In this document: positions 23,576 to 35,600 of the stretch, piece by piece | Layout: every line of letters starts with the position of its first letter | How positions within the stretch are numbered: position 1 is the first letter of the stretch | Assembly: GCA_004123355.1 (NCBI GenBank) | Contig: SCHM01000003.1 | Location: 6,529,058-6,593,057, forward strand | Direction: 5' to 3' | DNA length: 64,000 nucleotides | DNA from: Amphirosellinia nigrospora | Taxonomy: Eukaryota > Ascomycota > Sordariomycetes > Xylariales > Xylariaceae | Position numbers and translations under genes: made by a program | Notes under the pieces: generated by a model | The model's database searches: none | Told to the model about the DNA's origin: nothing | Seen by the model: the letters and a program-made list of their open reading frames with translations, nothing else

Positions 23576-25284
23576 GTATGAGTAAATTTCATAGATCGTA
23601 TAGGTCTCATGAAACAGGAGTAACTGCCTGTGTGAACTTACATACATTAGGTAGCCTCTGCCTTCACGTGCTTGCCTTTGTACATTGCCGCATCTTGCTT
23701 ACAAGAGAGAATCGTACCTTGCTGATACATGCCTTCAAAGGGAAGCCCTAAAATGTTCTTCGTATAGGAGTGTTCATGTAAAATCACCTGAAACGGGTAC
23801 TCAACTACAGTAAGTTGTCAGACTTAGGCGATGGAACATTCCCGGGTATGGACAAAGGCTGAAACTGACTTTGAATAGGCTTGCATTTAAGGGTTTGGAA
23901 GGATATTCAGATTGCAATAGCCTTCAAAGGGCTATGGGAGTCTTCTTCCTCTTTGAGCCGGGTAGGAGCTCGATAGACTACCTGATATGCACTGGGGTTC
24001 GAATTGGAGTCTTTGGAATAAGTTTCTGTGATAAAAAGTACCTGAAACAACTAGCTAACTTCAGTTCTGCTGTATCGTTGCTTAGGGGAGTGACGATCAA
24101 CATGCCTCGCACAGGACACGCTCTCGCGTAGAGGTGAGGGCTGAGAGGTCAAATGATGATTATATGTTGATGCTTCTCAGTGTTGTAGGAACAAGCTGGG
24201 GTATAGGAGGGCAACATGAAGGAAAGAAGAAAAATGAACAAGTAGGAGAAGAAAGGCAGTCAAGAGGTAGAGGGGGCGTTTAACTACACTAAAATGAGGG
24301 CTTAAGTCTTACTGGATTATCAGTAAGTATTCGTTCATCACATATCCCATTCCTACGTACTAGTGTCTACCAAAAACCTAAGGCAAAAGAACTGGAACAA
24401 TGAAGGCGACAAACGATATAGTATTAGGTATTTCATCGGGCTCTGGGTATCGCGCGTGTAGTTAAGACGACAAGATAGCGGGAATGAAATCAGTCACCTC
24501 AGGTTTATATAACTGGGGGGCAATAGACTACTCCAGCCCCGGCCCAGAAGCAGGCCGGGGAAAGGGTTGGTCGATTCTGTTTCACGGAGTCCTCCAGCAA
24601 CGTCCGGCTTGACGTGCCTCGGACTCTCGCTTGTGTAGGGACCACTATCGCGTCAAGAAATGGATTTGGACCTGAAGGTCAAGACCCAGCGTGATTACAA
24701 TTTAACATCGTCAATATGAGTAAAGCGCTGGCGGGACGCATACAAGGCCAAGTAAATGATACAAAAGAATTGAATATAGTAAAACTAAATTTCCTCTACC
24801 TGGGCTTCTGAATAAGTGGGTATATGCGACATTGACCAGGGAAAGAGGAGTAAAACATCAAATGAAAGGTGTTTTGTGTTCGTACAATTTGGTCATGTAG
24901 ATTTGCCCAGTCGCCCAGCCGCCCAGCCGGTTTTTCAAATCACGAACCACCCATCTAGAATGCAAAGCCTAACAAGGCTAGCAAAGGGCAAGTTTTAATC
25001 ATTAGGCTCTTTGGGCCCTTTCAACGCCTTTCGCCGTACCGAATGCCCCATACCATAATATCCAGGTTGTTAAGGGTTTTAGAAGTCGCCAAACCACTCT
25101 ATCCGGCCAAGCGATGCAACCAAGGAGATCAAGTCGTACCCCGAGAGTGTATGTGTAGTGATTCTCGTATAGTTGGGGTGGGTAGTTTTGAATATGTCGA
25201 GTATTCCGGAACGATGAAGATTTCAAATCAACATAAGGAGCGTAGTAGGATATTCCGGGATATAGGAGTTGACAAGATCACCGT

Positions 25285-26712
25285 TTATTCGGCCCCCTTT
25301 ACGTTGCGCTTCACATTAAGGGCCCATTTCAATTGGCCCAGTACTTCTTTCGTCTCTTCTATCGTTCTTAACTGCTCCTCTTCTCTCTTGCGCGCATTCT
25401 CCTTGATGGCTCGCAGGGCTTCTTCTTGTTCGCGCTTATAGGCTTCGAATTTCTGGCTTATTTCGTCTCTTTGTCCTCTCAAGTCTCGAATGTTGACGTC
25501 TTGTTGATCGCACAAATCTCGCAGGACGTTGATCTTCTCATCATCCTTCAGTCTCTCGTCGACTAATGCTTTGATTCGTCCATCCATTGCCGTCATAGAA
25601 CGTGTAACCTCTTCGCCTTGGTCCTTCCAATGCGATGAAATGGCGTTGTACCGGCCTTCCATTAATGCGGCGTGCGAATTAGCCTCTTCAACCTGAACTT
25701 TTGTATCGCGGCGGGCGCTTTCCATTTTTCTCGCCATATCCGTTCTTTTTCTTGAGCATCTGCGGTACGCTTCTTCTCTAAGTCGACTGCGCTTTGCAAA
25801 TGTTCTACCTGACGTTCTTTCCGGCTCAGCAGGGTCTTTGTAACACTGGCTTCCAGTAGCCGCGACTCGTAATCTGATATCATCCGTTCCATCTTATCTT
25901 CGACTAGTTTGGCAGCTTGTTTCGACTCCTCTGCTTTCAGTCGCTCTATCTTCAAGTCGCGCTTCAAGACTTCGTTGTCGGATACTAGCTTGTTTATCAC
26001 CCGCCCGGTCTTTCCAAGGCCGGCCTTGCCGACAGCGCCGTCCCATTGTGGTGATCCTTCACGACCAGAGGCGTGTTGTTCGTCGCCCAATGACGTATCT
26101 GGAACCTGAAGTAATAATGAGTTGTCTGCACCGTTTTCTCTGGCCCTCGAGGCCACGTCGTTGGGTGCCATCTGGGGGACCGCCTTGGGGGATCTCGTTA
26201 TAATAGGGCTGGGAGATTTGGACTTTGAATTAGGCGTAGTTGGGCTTGGAGCCTGTTGCGGTTGGGAAGCGTAAGAAGCGCCACTGATATTACTATTCAC
26301 CGAGCTAGCGAAGCCGCTATTGCGGGCGGATGGAGGCTCGGAAGAGGAGGTATCTGAGGAGGCGTCGAAGCTTCGGACGGTTCGTATGGTAGAGACAACG
26401 GGATAGCTGTTAGTGGAATTATGAGATGTGGCGTTGGAGCGTAGGAAATTCATAGCGCCGTTCGAAGCAGGCGAGAGCTTTGGTTCTAAAGGGTGGTCCG
26501 AAGCAGCATATAAATAGGTAGATGCTGTTGCGAAATAAGTGTTAGCTACAATGCTATTCTATCCTTTGTTGGAACGGACTAGGCATTTCGCTTTGTCCGG
26601 CGCTGAATGGGAGTTCGGGCATACCGACGCTGGTCTTGTTGGCAATTGCGGAAGTAGAGGTGCTGGTGGCAGATCTGTGTGTTGACTGTGATTTTTGCAA
26701 TCGACTGGGCAT
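25285..26712 (-). CDS. SHE3-like coiled-coil protein (SWI5-dependent HO expression protein 3 family)
   Basis: Yeast She3 is the adaptor that links She2-bound mRNA to myosin Myo4; the fungal relatives share the coiled coil. Exon 1 (26712-26625) starts MPSRLQKSQSTHRS, with an intron to 26524 (donor GTATGC, acceptor ACAG). Exon 2 has a Ser-rich disordered N-terminus (SSGF-type SARNSGFASSVNSNISG). The highly conserved block follows: VASRARENGADNSLLLQVPD, WDGAVGKAGLGKTGRVINKL and a long coiled coil (SDNEVLKRDLKIERLKAEE) to the end WALNVKRNVKGAE. One frame change sits in the T run at about 25725-25729, where one base appears missing: the protein reads ...RIWREK before and ESARRDTKVQ after. Length about 475 residues, normal for mould homologues. 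The mRNA transport role in moulds is inferred from yeast. Confidence 0.85.
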
Positions 26713-28941
26713 GTCCAAGCAATTGTTAAGGCGAAATAACGGCTTCGGCGGCGTGCGTGACGAGTTCGGATGAGCTCAGCAATAGCTTAAACCAGTCGGC
26801 TATCCTTGACCTTAACGGATGGCTGAAGGCGGCAAGCAGTAGCAGCGGGGAGCGGGCAGGCGAAAGCTAACATATAGTAATAGAGGGGTGAATTAGATGC
26901 TATGAGAGAAGATGGAACTTTGAGAAACGGTTTCTTTTTTCTGTTCTGTGTAAACGCAGATTGGATTAAAGTTGCCGTGATAAGATGAGATGAGCGAGCT
27001 GCATAGGCCGACCCCATGTTCTGGGTACCTATACACGACCGACAGGGATGAGGACGCCAGGGGTTGTGTGTCTATTTGGTGAGAGAGAGTACTAAGTACA
27101 ATAGCCCTCCTTAATCCTGGATGTTGTTGTTGATGTTGACGGTCGCTCATTTACACGACCGCTATGAACGGCCGTGCATCCCTGATACGTCAGGCTCCGT
27201 GGCTCGTCAAGCAGTGGTAATATGGAGTGCTACAGGCACACGTATCTCTGGATACATAGGACGGTATCCTCGGTATGTAGATGTATGTTGTAAGTAGGCA
27301 CCCTCAACTACATGATATCCATGGAGTGTGGTTATTGTTGAATTAGGTACCCACTTGTACTCTGTAATCATTTACGCCGCTGGAATAGACCGCGCTAGTA
27401 GCTAGGTACATTAGTCAGTAGCACAATACAAGCATAAGATGGTAATAAGGCATCTTAAATCAGTTCACCACCTACAGTAGATCTGTTCAGACACTTCAGC
27501 CACGCATCAATTCAAGCCGTAGCGCGGCCCGGTACGCGTAATTTCTACATCTACAAAAAAGCAATGGCGACGACGCTGAAAATAGAACGGCGCATCAATT
27601 CTAGGCCCCTCTCTCCACGAACTATTAGAAACCCCCCCCAGCTTCTCAAACCTCATTAAGAAAAAGCATTGACCATAACGAATTAATATAAACTCTCAAA
27701 CCCGATCGATCCAATGCCAACTTGCAGAGGTAGATGTAACCGCTCATCTATCAAGGTTGAGTCGATCCTCGCTGTGACGTGTCTTCCGTTCGTAGAGTTT
27801 ACTTACATACCTACATAACCGCATCGCCTCGTCTTTTGGTTTCGACAACCTGCTTGCGCCCTATGCTTTGTTTCGTCGGTATGTATTTCCTGCATTATAA
27901 TAGTCGCCGCACCTAAGTGTATGATAGTTCGGCGAAGGCGGGTCCAATATGATGCGCGGAGGTCCTGACTCGGTTTCTTTCGCGACAAATGTAACCCTCC
28001 TTTACCCCTGGCAAACGGAGACGGGAGGAACGACGGGACGAACCTTGTACGCAATGTATGTAGCATACGTCACATCGCGTAGGTGGAAATAGGTATGTAT
28101 GCCTCTAACCTTGGCGCAAGTAGAAGGACGGACGGATGAAATAAGATAGAAAGATAGGTAAATCGGCGCAAGGCGGAGCAATTACAAACAGCACCAGAAA
28201 CCCCCATATATAGCTAGGCAGGAAACGTCTTTTTGAAGGCAACACTACCCGTGTCATGACATAGCCTCTGAGTTGGATCTTAGATCCCTTGATAGTAAAT
28301 GAATCCTACTTATACCAAGGTTATCCTGGACGCAAGCGCAAAGGCTTCCCAAGGTGAGATTTTAATGACTGGTTCGTCGCCTGCACTTGATAGGAAGGAA
28401 AACTGTATACCCAATAGCGGAAATTACCTACCAACGCAACGTAGTGTCAATGCAGCATTCTTTGCCCGCCAATAAATAGTCGCGGGTAGGATATAGTTTG
28501 CTTGGGCGTCTTGTCGCGACAGGAGTTATTTATGCGTAGTAGGGTACGAACCAATGAATCTTGATAAAGTACTTACCCAATACGACAAGGACTTTGCGGC
28601 CTTGTGTCTAATGCTTTATACAAATCACTATATTTGCGTACACACTAGGCTACAAGGACGTCACACTAGTGCCTGCGTCCGACTGGTTCTTGATTAGAAT
28701 TGCCTTCTGTAAGTTACTTTGTTGCTTTTCCTGTAAAATCTGTTACATGCCATAGAAAAGTATGCGGGAACCTCGTCCAAACGCCATGCCCGAAATTAGC
28801 TGCTGCCAGAGTCTTCCTAGAATAAAACTTCGTTCTTAGATCCTGCCGCGGCCCGCCTTGCTGATATCCGAAAGCACTATTATACATCATGAAAAGTGGC
28901 ATATTCGTTCTGCTCGTTGGACAATTCGTAGTCTTGGGGTA
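26713..28941. other. Intergenic stretch between SHE3-like and symplekin genes
   Basis: No supported gene. The first few hundred bases are the SHE3-like promoter. Minus frames at 26787-27150 and 27803-28066 have no family features. No repeat longer than a few units was seen. Confidence 0.5.
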
Positions 28942-31570
28942 TCATGTCGCAACAACTGCGCCGTTGGTTCCTAGCGGTGTGCCTGCCGCACTTCGTTGCG
29001 CCGTCTCTACGAAACCCGGGCGCCATCTTTGCAGATACTTAGCAGCCATGGGTCGCGCATCTTCATACCCGGTCCATATGTCCTGGATCGTATCAAGCGC
29101 AATGTTTCTCACAGGCGGACGAAACATTACTAAGTAAAACAAACTGGTGAGGGCGAGATTCACTAGACTTGGATCTCGACACAGAGTATTCACTCGGGAT
29201 AGTATCGAAACAGTGAGCTCAGGCAATTCGCTCAAAAATCGTGTTAAGACTTTATCCTGTGCGTGAAGATATGGAAAAAAGGCATCAACCAGGCGAAGCG
29301 TCCATTTTCGTAATTTGCTGGGACGTCGCGTGACTGACCAGGGGACGCTACAAAACGTTGTTGTACGCGCTCCTTGTACCATTCCTCACTCAGCCATGTA
29401 ACTGCCACGTCGATGCGCTTTCTGAAGTCTTCCAGCACATAGGCGTATAACATCTCCCGTATGGTATCACTCATGCTAACAGTGGGGAGTGTGAGACTAT
29501 TACTCTCGTCCTTGACGAATATTTCATCAAGGCCAGCGTTTGCGCGAGTGGCCAAACGGGCTATAACGGTTATCCAAGAGTCGCGATCGTATGAGCTAGC
29601 AGCGAGTCTGTTTAGCCCAGCTTTGGTTTTCTTCGTGGCCGGATCTTCAAGAGTCTGCATAGTACTAAACACGCGTGTAACGGCTCCTTGGCCTACCCTC
29701 GCAGCTTGCTCTGGATCTAATGTAGGAGGAGGTGGAAGTTTGAAGGCTGGCAATGCCAACGCCCCAAGCACTGGTGCCTGTAAATCGCGCCTTTCGTCTG
29801 ATGGGGAAGAGTCAAGTTTATTCATGAGTTGTTCGGTATCTTCGGCAGCATAATAATCTGGCTCGTAGTCGTCATCCTCCTCTACATCTAAGGGTGCCGT
29901 TTCAGGGTTAATAGGTTGTTGACGAGCCTCATGAAAGGCAACTAAACGGGCTCGGACGCCCTGAGCGTGATGTTAGTTTAAGCTTATAAAGGGTCGGTAC
30001 ATGCTATTATCTTACATCAATGGCTCGTTGGAGGATTTCTGCGTCGAGTTGGGCAATGGTTCGAACGCTAATTTGGCAGCGAGTGGTGCTGGGATTGTAT
30101 CGCTGACGCTGAACTTCTTCAACCCATCATTATTGGTGAACGTGAATACCTCTGCCAAAGTATTTGCGCCGGGTCTCAATGGTGTAATCTCAATTTGAGG
30201 CTGGGTAGACAATTGCAGTGCGCTGGCGTTTCACTTCTACAGCACCAGCTGGATCGACCATGGCACGCTTTCGCCCAGCTTCGTCAAAAATCTCAGCTCG
30301 TGCCCGCACAAGGCGCTCGACATACTGTTGCATACGGCCGGCTAATGGATTGTCGGGATGCCTGTCGAACATGTTAATAGTAAGAACCAATGGCTTCAGA
30401 GAGAACTGACCGTTTGTATAGATGCGTGAGTAGCATACGTGTTGTCTTTCCATCGATCTCACTAGGACCTTGGTTTTGGGGTTAAAGGAGCAGTTGTTGC
30501 GAGTCGCAGGGGGTTGAAGTTGAAAAGAGTAGACACGATGCGATTGGACGTCTTCGGGCGTTGGCGGACTAGAATAGACAAGGTATTCAGAGTCGCATCA
30601 ACCAGCAAAGGGTCACTATGGATGCAACAAAAATCCGTCAGTCAGATCCCCCGTTATTCACTTAGGCTCAACAGGCAATAGCTCTTACCTGCCCTCGTTC
30701 TCCAAAACACTTAACATTCTATCTAGTAACCCAGAGGCCTCAGCCTCAAGCTGGTCGCCATCAAGTGCCGGGTGATTGGGTGGAACCATATTGCGAGAGA
30801 TATCGAGGGGGTCACCACGCTGCAAGGATGGATTAGTTATGGGCTGACCATCAAATAAGGATGGGTATCGTACTCTTGGCTCAGGGTTGACACTTGAGGT
30901 GTGCGCCAAAACAACTCTTTGTATAAACTTAATGCAGCATATCCGTACCGTCAGCGGAGCAGTATCCCATATGTCTCTTATCCTCGTCTTGATAGCAGTC
31001 ATTTTCTCCCATGTTGTAGAATCGTACGAGTTGTTTATTCTGAGGAAGGCTCCGAGGTCAGCAATGAGCCCCTCTCGACAAGTGGTAGCAGGCAAAGGGT
31101 GGCGGGCAGATGGAAGATATCGGTGAAGACAATCAAAGCGAAGTGCAGCTGCACGCAAAGTCACGGACTAAGGTGGCAGCAAAGGTCTACAGATGAGGCT
31201 ACGATACTGAACTGATAAGGGGTACCTACATCCACCGCATAGCAAGCGGATATATGCTAGCTGCTGCCTGTATCACGCTTCGCAAGACTAGAACATCCTG
31301 CTTTGGGTCCTCTACCAGCGATTTTAATGTGTCGAGAACCACGAGGGACAGCGTCTCCTTATTGCTGAGCTGAACGGCAGGGGTAGCGAAAGCTTCAGCC
31401 AGGAATTCTGAACCCCATCGTCGAAATTCAATCTGAGAGGAGGGGCCAATAATGGGCAGAGTAGCTTGAATAACCTGTGGGTAATACGAAACATCCTTCA
31501 GAACCAACTTACGAGCACCCTCCAGTTGGCGAATCTGGTCGGCCACGGACAGTTGAGCAGCGGCTGCCAT
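28942..31570 (-). CDS. PTA1: Symplekin/Pta1, pre-mRNA 3'-end processing scaffold
   Basis: A scaffold of the cleavage and polyadenylation factor; it holds the endonuclease and phosphatase modules together in the nucleus. Exons: 31570-31230, 31039-30689, 30615-30411, 30361-30016 and 29960-28942, about 750 residues. The start MAAAAQLSVADQIRQLEGAR and the helical HEAT-like N-terminus (YYPQVIQATLPIIG, RRWGSEFLAEAF) match the symplekin N-terminal domain. Later blocks are IRDIWDTAPLTVRICCIKFIQRVV, IPPNHP-like VPPNHPALD, RARAEIFDEAGRKRA, TLAEVFTFTNNDGLKKF, VRARL and the C-terminal RPPVRNIALDTIQDIW. At least four frame changes are needed, three at short A runs (near 30478, 30455, 29325), each one base short, and one near 30210. 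An essential protein conserved on both sides of each break points to sequencing error. Confidence 0.9.
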
Positions 31571-32631
31571 GTTAACAACATGCGTAGTATTAACTCAAAA
31601 CTACCTTATGACGGCCAACATTGGGGGAAGGGACCCGGATGGGACTACGGATGGTAACAAAGGGGTGTATAAACTGAAGAACAAGCAGCAATTAGAGTGT
31701 TGTTATAGCGTAGGTTGACGGCCGGGTAGCTGGGAAGGGCAAAAAGCGCGATGCGCTTGGGTGGGCTCGTGATGGGTCGAATCCGAGGAATTGATGTCCA
31801 CGATTGAATGGTTGAGGTCGTTTTGCGGTGGAGGGGTTGGGTTAGGGGTTAACGTGAGTGTTGATGGCCGATGTGGGTGGAGTGTGAATCGGTCGTCGCG
31901 AGAAGGCAGCGTATTACTCGTGTCCCTGCTTGGTGATGTCAGTTGGGAAACAAGTCTTCAAGCCGATACTACTGCGGCGATTGTGGAAATTGCGTCGCAT
32001 CCACGCGTCTATAGCATACATCAAGGCTTACCGGTCGCCGCAATCTCCTCGTCCGTTAATGCACCAAAAGAAAAAGTCGCAAGATGAGATGATACGTCGG
32101 CACCGCAACCATCACTATGCGGAGTTGGTAGAGAGGATGGTATGTCAGGCGTTGTGAAAGAATCGCGGGCCAATGGACCTTACCAGAACTTTGAGCGCGC
32201 AGAGACAATGAATAGCTTGACGTGCATACCTACGTAGGGGCTTGCCTAGCCTGGACACTCACTACATCCTGTATGGCAAGCTGGTATCTTAAAATATGGG
32301 GCGGTGGGGTGTTGTAATGGTGTAGATCCATTGCAATGACGATATTCCACTTTTACATGTACAGTAAGTGACTACACTGAGTTATAACTTCATGTCCTAA
32401 ATCTCGAAACTACTTGTTTCTTAATAAGAAAAACAGATATCCAGCGAGTGAACTATTTAAAGAAACAGATTACCTGAGTGCCTAAGTAGATACTTAGGTA
32501 ACCCGCTTGAATCAAAGCTATAGAAAGCTATAGCATATTCGAGCCGTTCCTTGTACCACCGCCTTAGCACCAACCCAGTTAATTCGGAAGCGGATAGCAA
32601 CACAAAAGCATGACCAAAGTCCAATTACAGC
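31571..32631. other. Intergenic, upstream of symplekin
   Basis: Symplekin promoter side. Plus-strand frames at 31791-32087 and 31930-32157 are open but show no family motif. No repeat or RNA gene was recognised. Confidence 0.45.
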
Positions 32632-35600
32632 TCAACAAGGCAATCCATCCAGAGAGCGAAGTTTTTGACGAATATCCTGCAACGTCTTCCATAAGTTTGG
32701 CTTATCCTCCAGACGGCGAGTCTGTGGAAATTTAAAGAAGTCAACAATAAGGTTAAGCCGTGCGGCAACCAAGTAAGTAACCGCTGACAAAATGAAGATG
32801 GCACCAATGAACCACCACTGCCCATTCCTTGGAATACCACATTTTGTTCTTTGGGAATAGCAAATATTGCCTAGCGATGTCGGTTGAGTAAGCTCTGTGA
32901 CCCAAGCAGGTAAGTTTCAAGAGGGCGACCTACGGTTATCAACCCTAGCGGTAGGTATCCGATGGTGAGATACGTAAGCGCTTGAATGGCATTGTTCTGG
33001 TCGAGAGATATCTCGTTCTGGGTTAAGCCGACACGACTGTCCCTAAGTGCCAATGTGCCGGAGAGCTGATCACTATTATCAGCACGAATATAGTTTTCGG
33101 ATCAGCTGATCATGAGCTCAAGGAAACCAACCGCATCCTTGGAAGCGCACAGCTAACGCGATGTTGCTCTCCAAGTACTCATCGACCTGCGTTAGTTCCA
33201 CGACGCCGCTATCGAAACTGTCGATGTATTCCTGGCACATTCCCTGGAGAGCTAGGCTTCTGTTTGCCGCTTGCTAATATAATATTAGTAGTACGCCTGA
33301 AAGTTGACAAACAAATAGCTACCTCATGTATTTGATCCAGAAGCTCTTTCTTGGCGTCAAGGATGTTGGTAACGGATGTCTTAAGACTATTCTGGAACTT
33401 GTATAGACAATCGAGACTCCAAATGATGAGTTGGAATTTAGGCAATGACAAACTGTCTTGGATCCAATCCCCTCTTTAATCAAGAAGGCGTCCTAAAATT
33501 TGAGTTAGCCAGTAGCCTCGTGATAACTGGGGAGGGCCAGTTGCTTAGCGAACCGTACGGATGATCGGTTCGAACTTCTTAATCGTATCGCGGTACTGTT
33601 CGCAAGTTTTGGTGCAGAGCGATCCAAGCATATGGAGAAACACTAGACATCTAGCTGTCTGCGGTTGGTGCACGAATACTTGCCATATCTCATTAGAGAT
33701 CTCTGCCATCACTAGTTCGTCTCGTTTCCCATTTATCTTTTCATCTTTGGCCTCCGATATTGTAGTACACCTGCTAAAATCGCCGAAGGCGTTAGTGGTG
33801 AGAACAATAGAGGAGACAAAGAATGACAAGCGAGATCGAGTTAGTATAAAAGCGCTCTCGGTATCGTGTAAGCACGCCACATGTACTAGTTCACGGGGAA
33901 ATTTTATAGATTCCTTAGCCATCACACCACCGTGCTTTGGAGACATCCGTTCAGCATAATCCAGAATCCAACTTCCGACTGTTATGCTCATCATCCATGT
34001 AGGTCCCTTGTGGAAAGAGAAACGAGGAGTATCAAGAACATGACTGCTTAGGCATATAACCGCCTCGGGGTGTATTACAAATGCTAGCATTTGAATGAGT
34101 TTTTCCGTCAATTTATGGATATGTCTTAACAGTGTTAGTTCAGCTCATAGAGGAAGCACACGATAATAGAAAACCTACACAATTCGGTGTTGGACGGACT
34201 GATCGACGAGCTATGGAGGGCACTTGTCAGCAAATACGTCTATTCTTAGAGAGAAGGACTTACGCTGTCGAATAGTGCCCTGATAAGTTCATTTTTGCCA
34301 CCAAAAGTCTTTATCAATGCCCTTTGGTCACTGACAGGCCTAACTCCAAGGCGGTAGTAACGCATATCCGGCAATTTTATTTTGTACCTCCCATAAATCT
34401 TTCGGTCACCCGAGCTTAACACTTGCTGAGATGCGAGAATATCTAGGATGCTGAAAAATCCCTCTGCCTCGTTAAGCACATCCTCCAAGTCATGGAGACC
34501 GAGTCCGGCGTTACCCGGGCGCTTTGCAAATTCAGTTAAGGTCGCAGGAATAAACACTTTGTCTGTGACGGGCGGGCGAAAGAGGTGAGGCGTGTCCTCA
34601 AGAGAGTTAATAAAGCTATCGGGATAATATTGTCGAGGCGGACGAAACGAAGTCCAATCAATTGGACGAACAACCCCCCTTTTAGCTCCTTCAATATTTC
34701 TCGGAACTGGGTTGACAACACACCTTTACCAAAGCCATCAGAAGTGTCCATTGCGGCACTTCTATAGTGCCCTACCTCTGGTTTTCTCATGGCGCTTATC
34801 TGTGGGCTTATTTTGGGGCTCAGCTTCGGTAGGACAGGTATATGGTGATGAATGTCTAGCAAGGTCGAGCCATGCACAGCAGCCGCTTCTGATTGTAGCC
34901 ATCCCGAGCGCATCTTCGTCGGCGAGCGCTCCCAGCATGGAATCAGAGTTGCTTCCGAATTAAGAAACCGGTAGATCTTGTTCTTGTACACAACCACCTC
35001 TTCCTCTCTTGTTTCAGTGCCTCGGTAGTCCTTTGTAGCCTTGACATATTCACTCTCGCTCTCCAATGTAAGCACGTTAACGCGACTATTGTGGCATAGT
35101 GCGTGTATCTCCCAGGGGCCAGACGTCTCCTGGAAGTTGTATCCTCGTCCGTTTAGCAGCGAAACACCGGGGTTGAGGTACTTAGTGAATTCCCTCCCCG
35201 TACACGCTGTATTGAAGCGGAGGTTACCGTCTCAGCTGTAGCATCGAACTCTTCCATACCTAATTCGTGGGCCAAAAAGGATAGACGATCAACAATTTCA
35301 TCATCGATGGAGTAATGCGATTTTAAGTCCGAGCTCCCCGTGCAGGCCATCGTTGCAGCATTGCTAAGACTGTAAACCCTTTTCTTCATCGTTGCAGATC
35401 TCCAATACGGAGGAAGTATACCCCGGTCAGCAAGGCTTAGCAAAGAGCCATAGTGATACCACTTGAGAAGACTTAGTTTCCGCTTGTCCATTGCACCGAA
35501 GCTATGGTTGTCTGGGGGATACAGGAGCATGTCAGGTCCCACTGTTTGAATTCGCTAAGGCGGCTGGGAGAAGTCCATATTGTTTTGCGGAACGACTTCA

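Larger units (their letters stand above)
22277..25284. other. Intergenic stretch with simple and TAGGTA-type repeats
   Basis: About 3 kb without a supported gene. It holds a GGAA-type tract near 22645-22675, a TG-rich microsatellite at about 23160-23195, and many copies of TAGGTA between 22795 and 23575. Short plus-strand frames at 23527-23751 and 23871-24131 lack family features. A GC-rich patch near 24530-24620 also has no recognisable content. Confidence 0.5.

Noticed and set aside
31791-32157. Two overlapping plus-strand frames upstream of symplekin, one basic (LLRRLWKLRRIHASIAYIK)
   Set aside because: No recognisable motif and position in a promoter region; open length is within chance for this composition.
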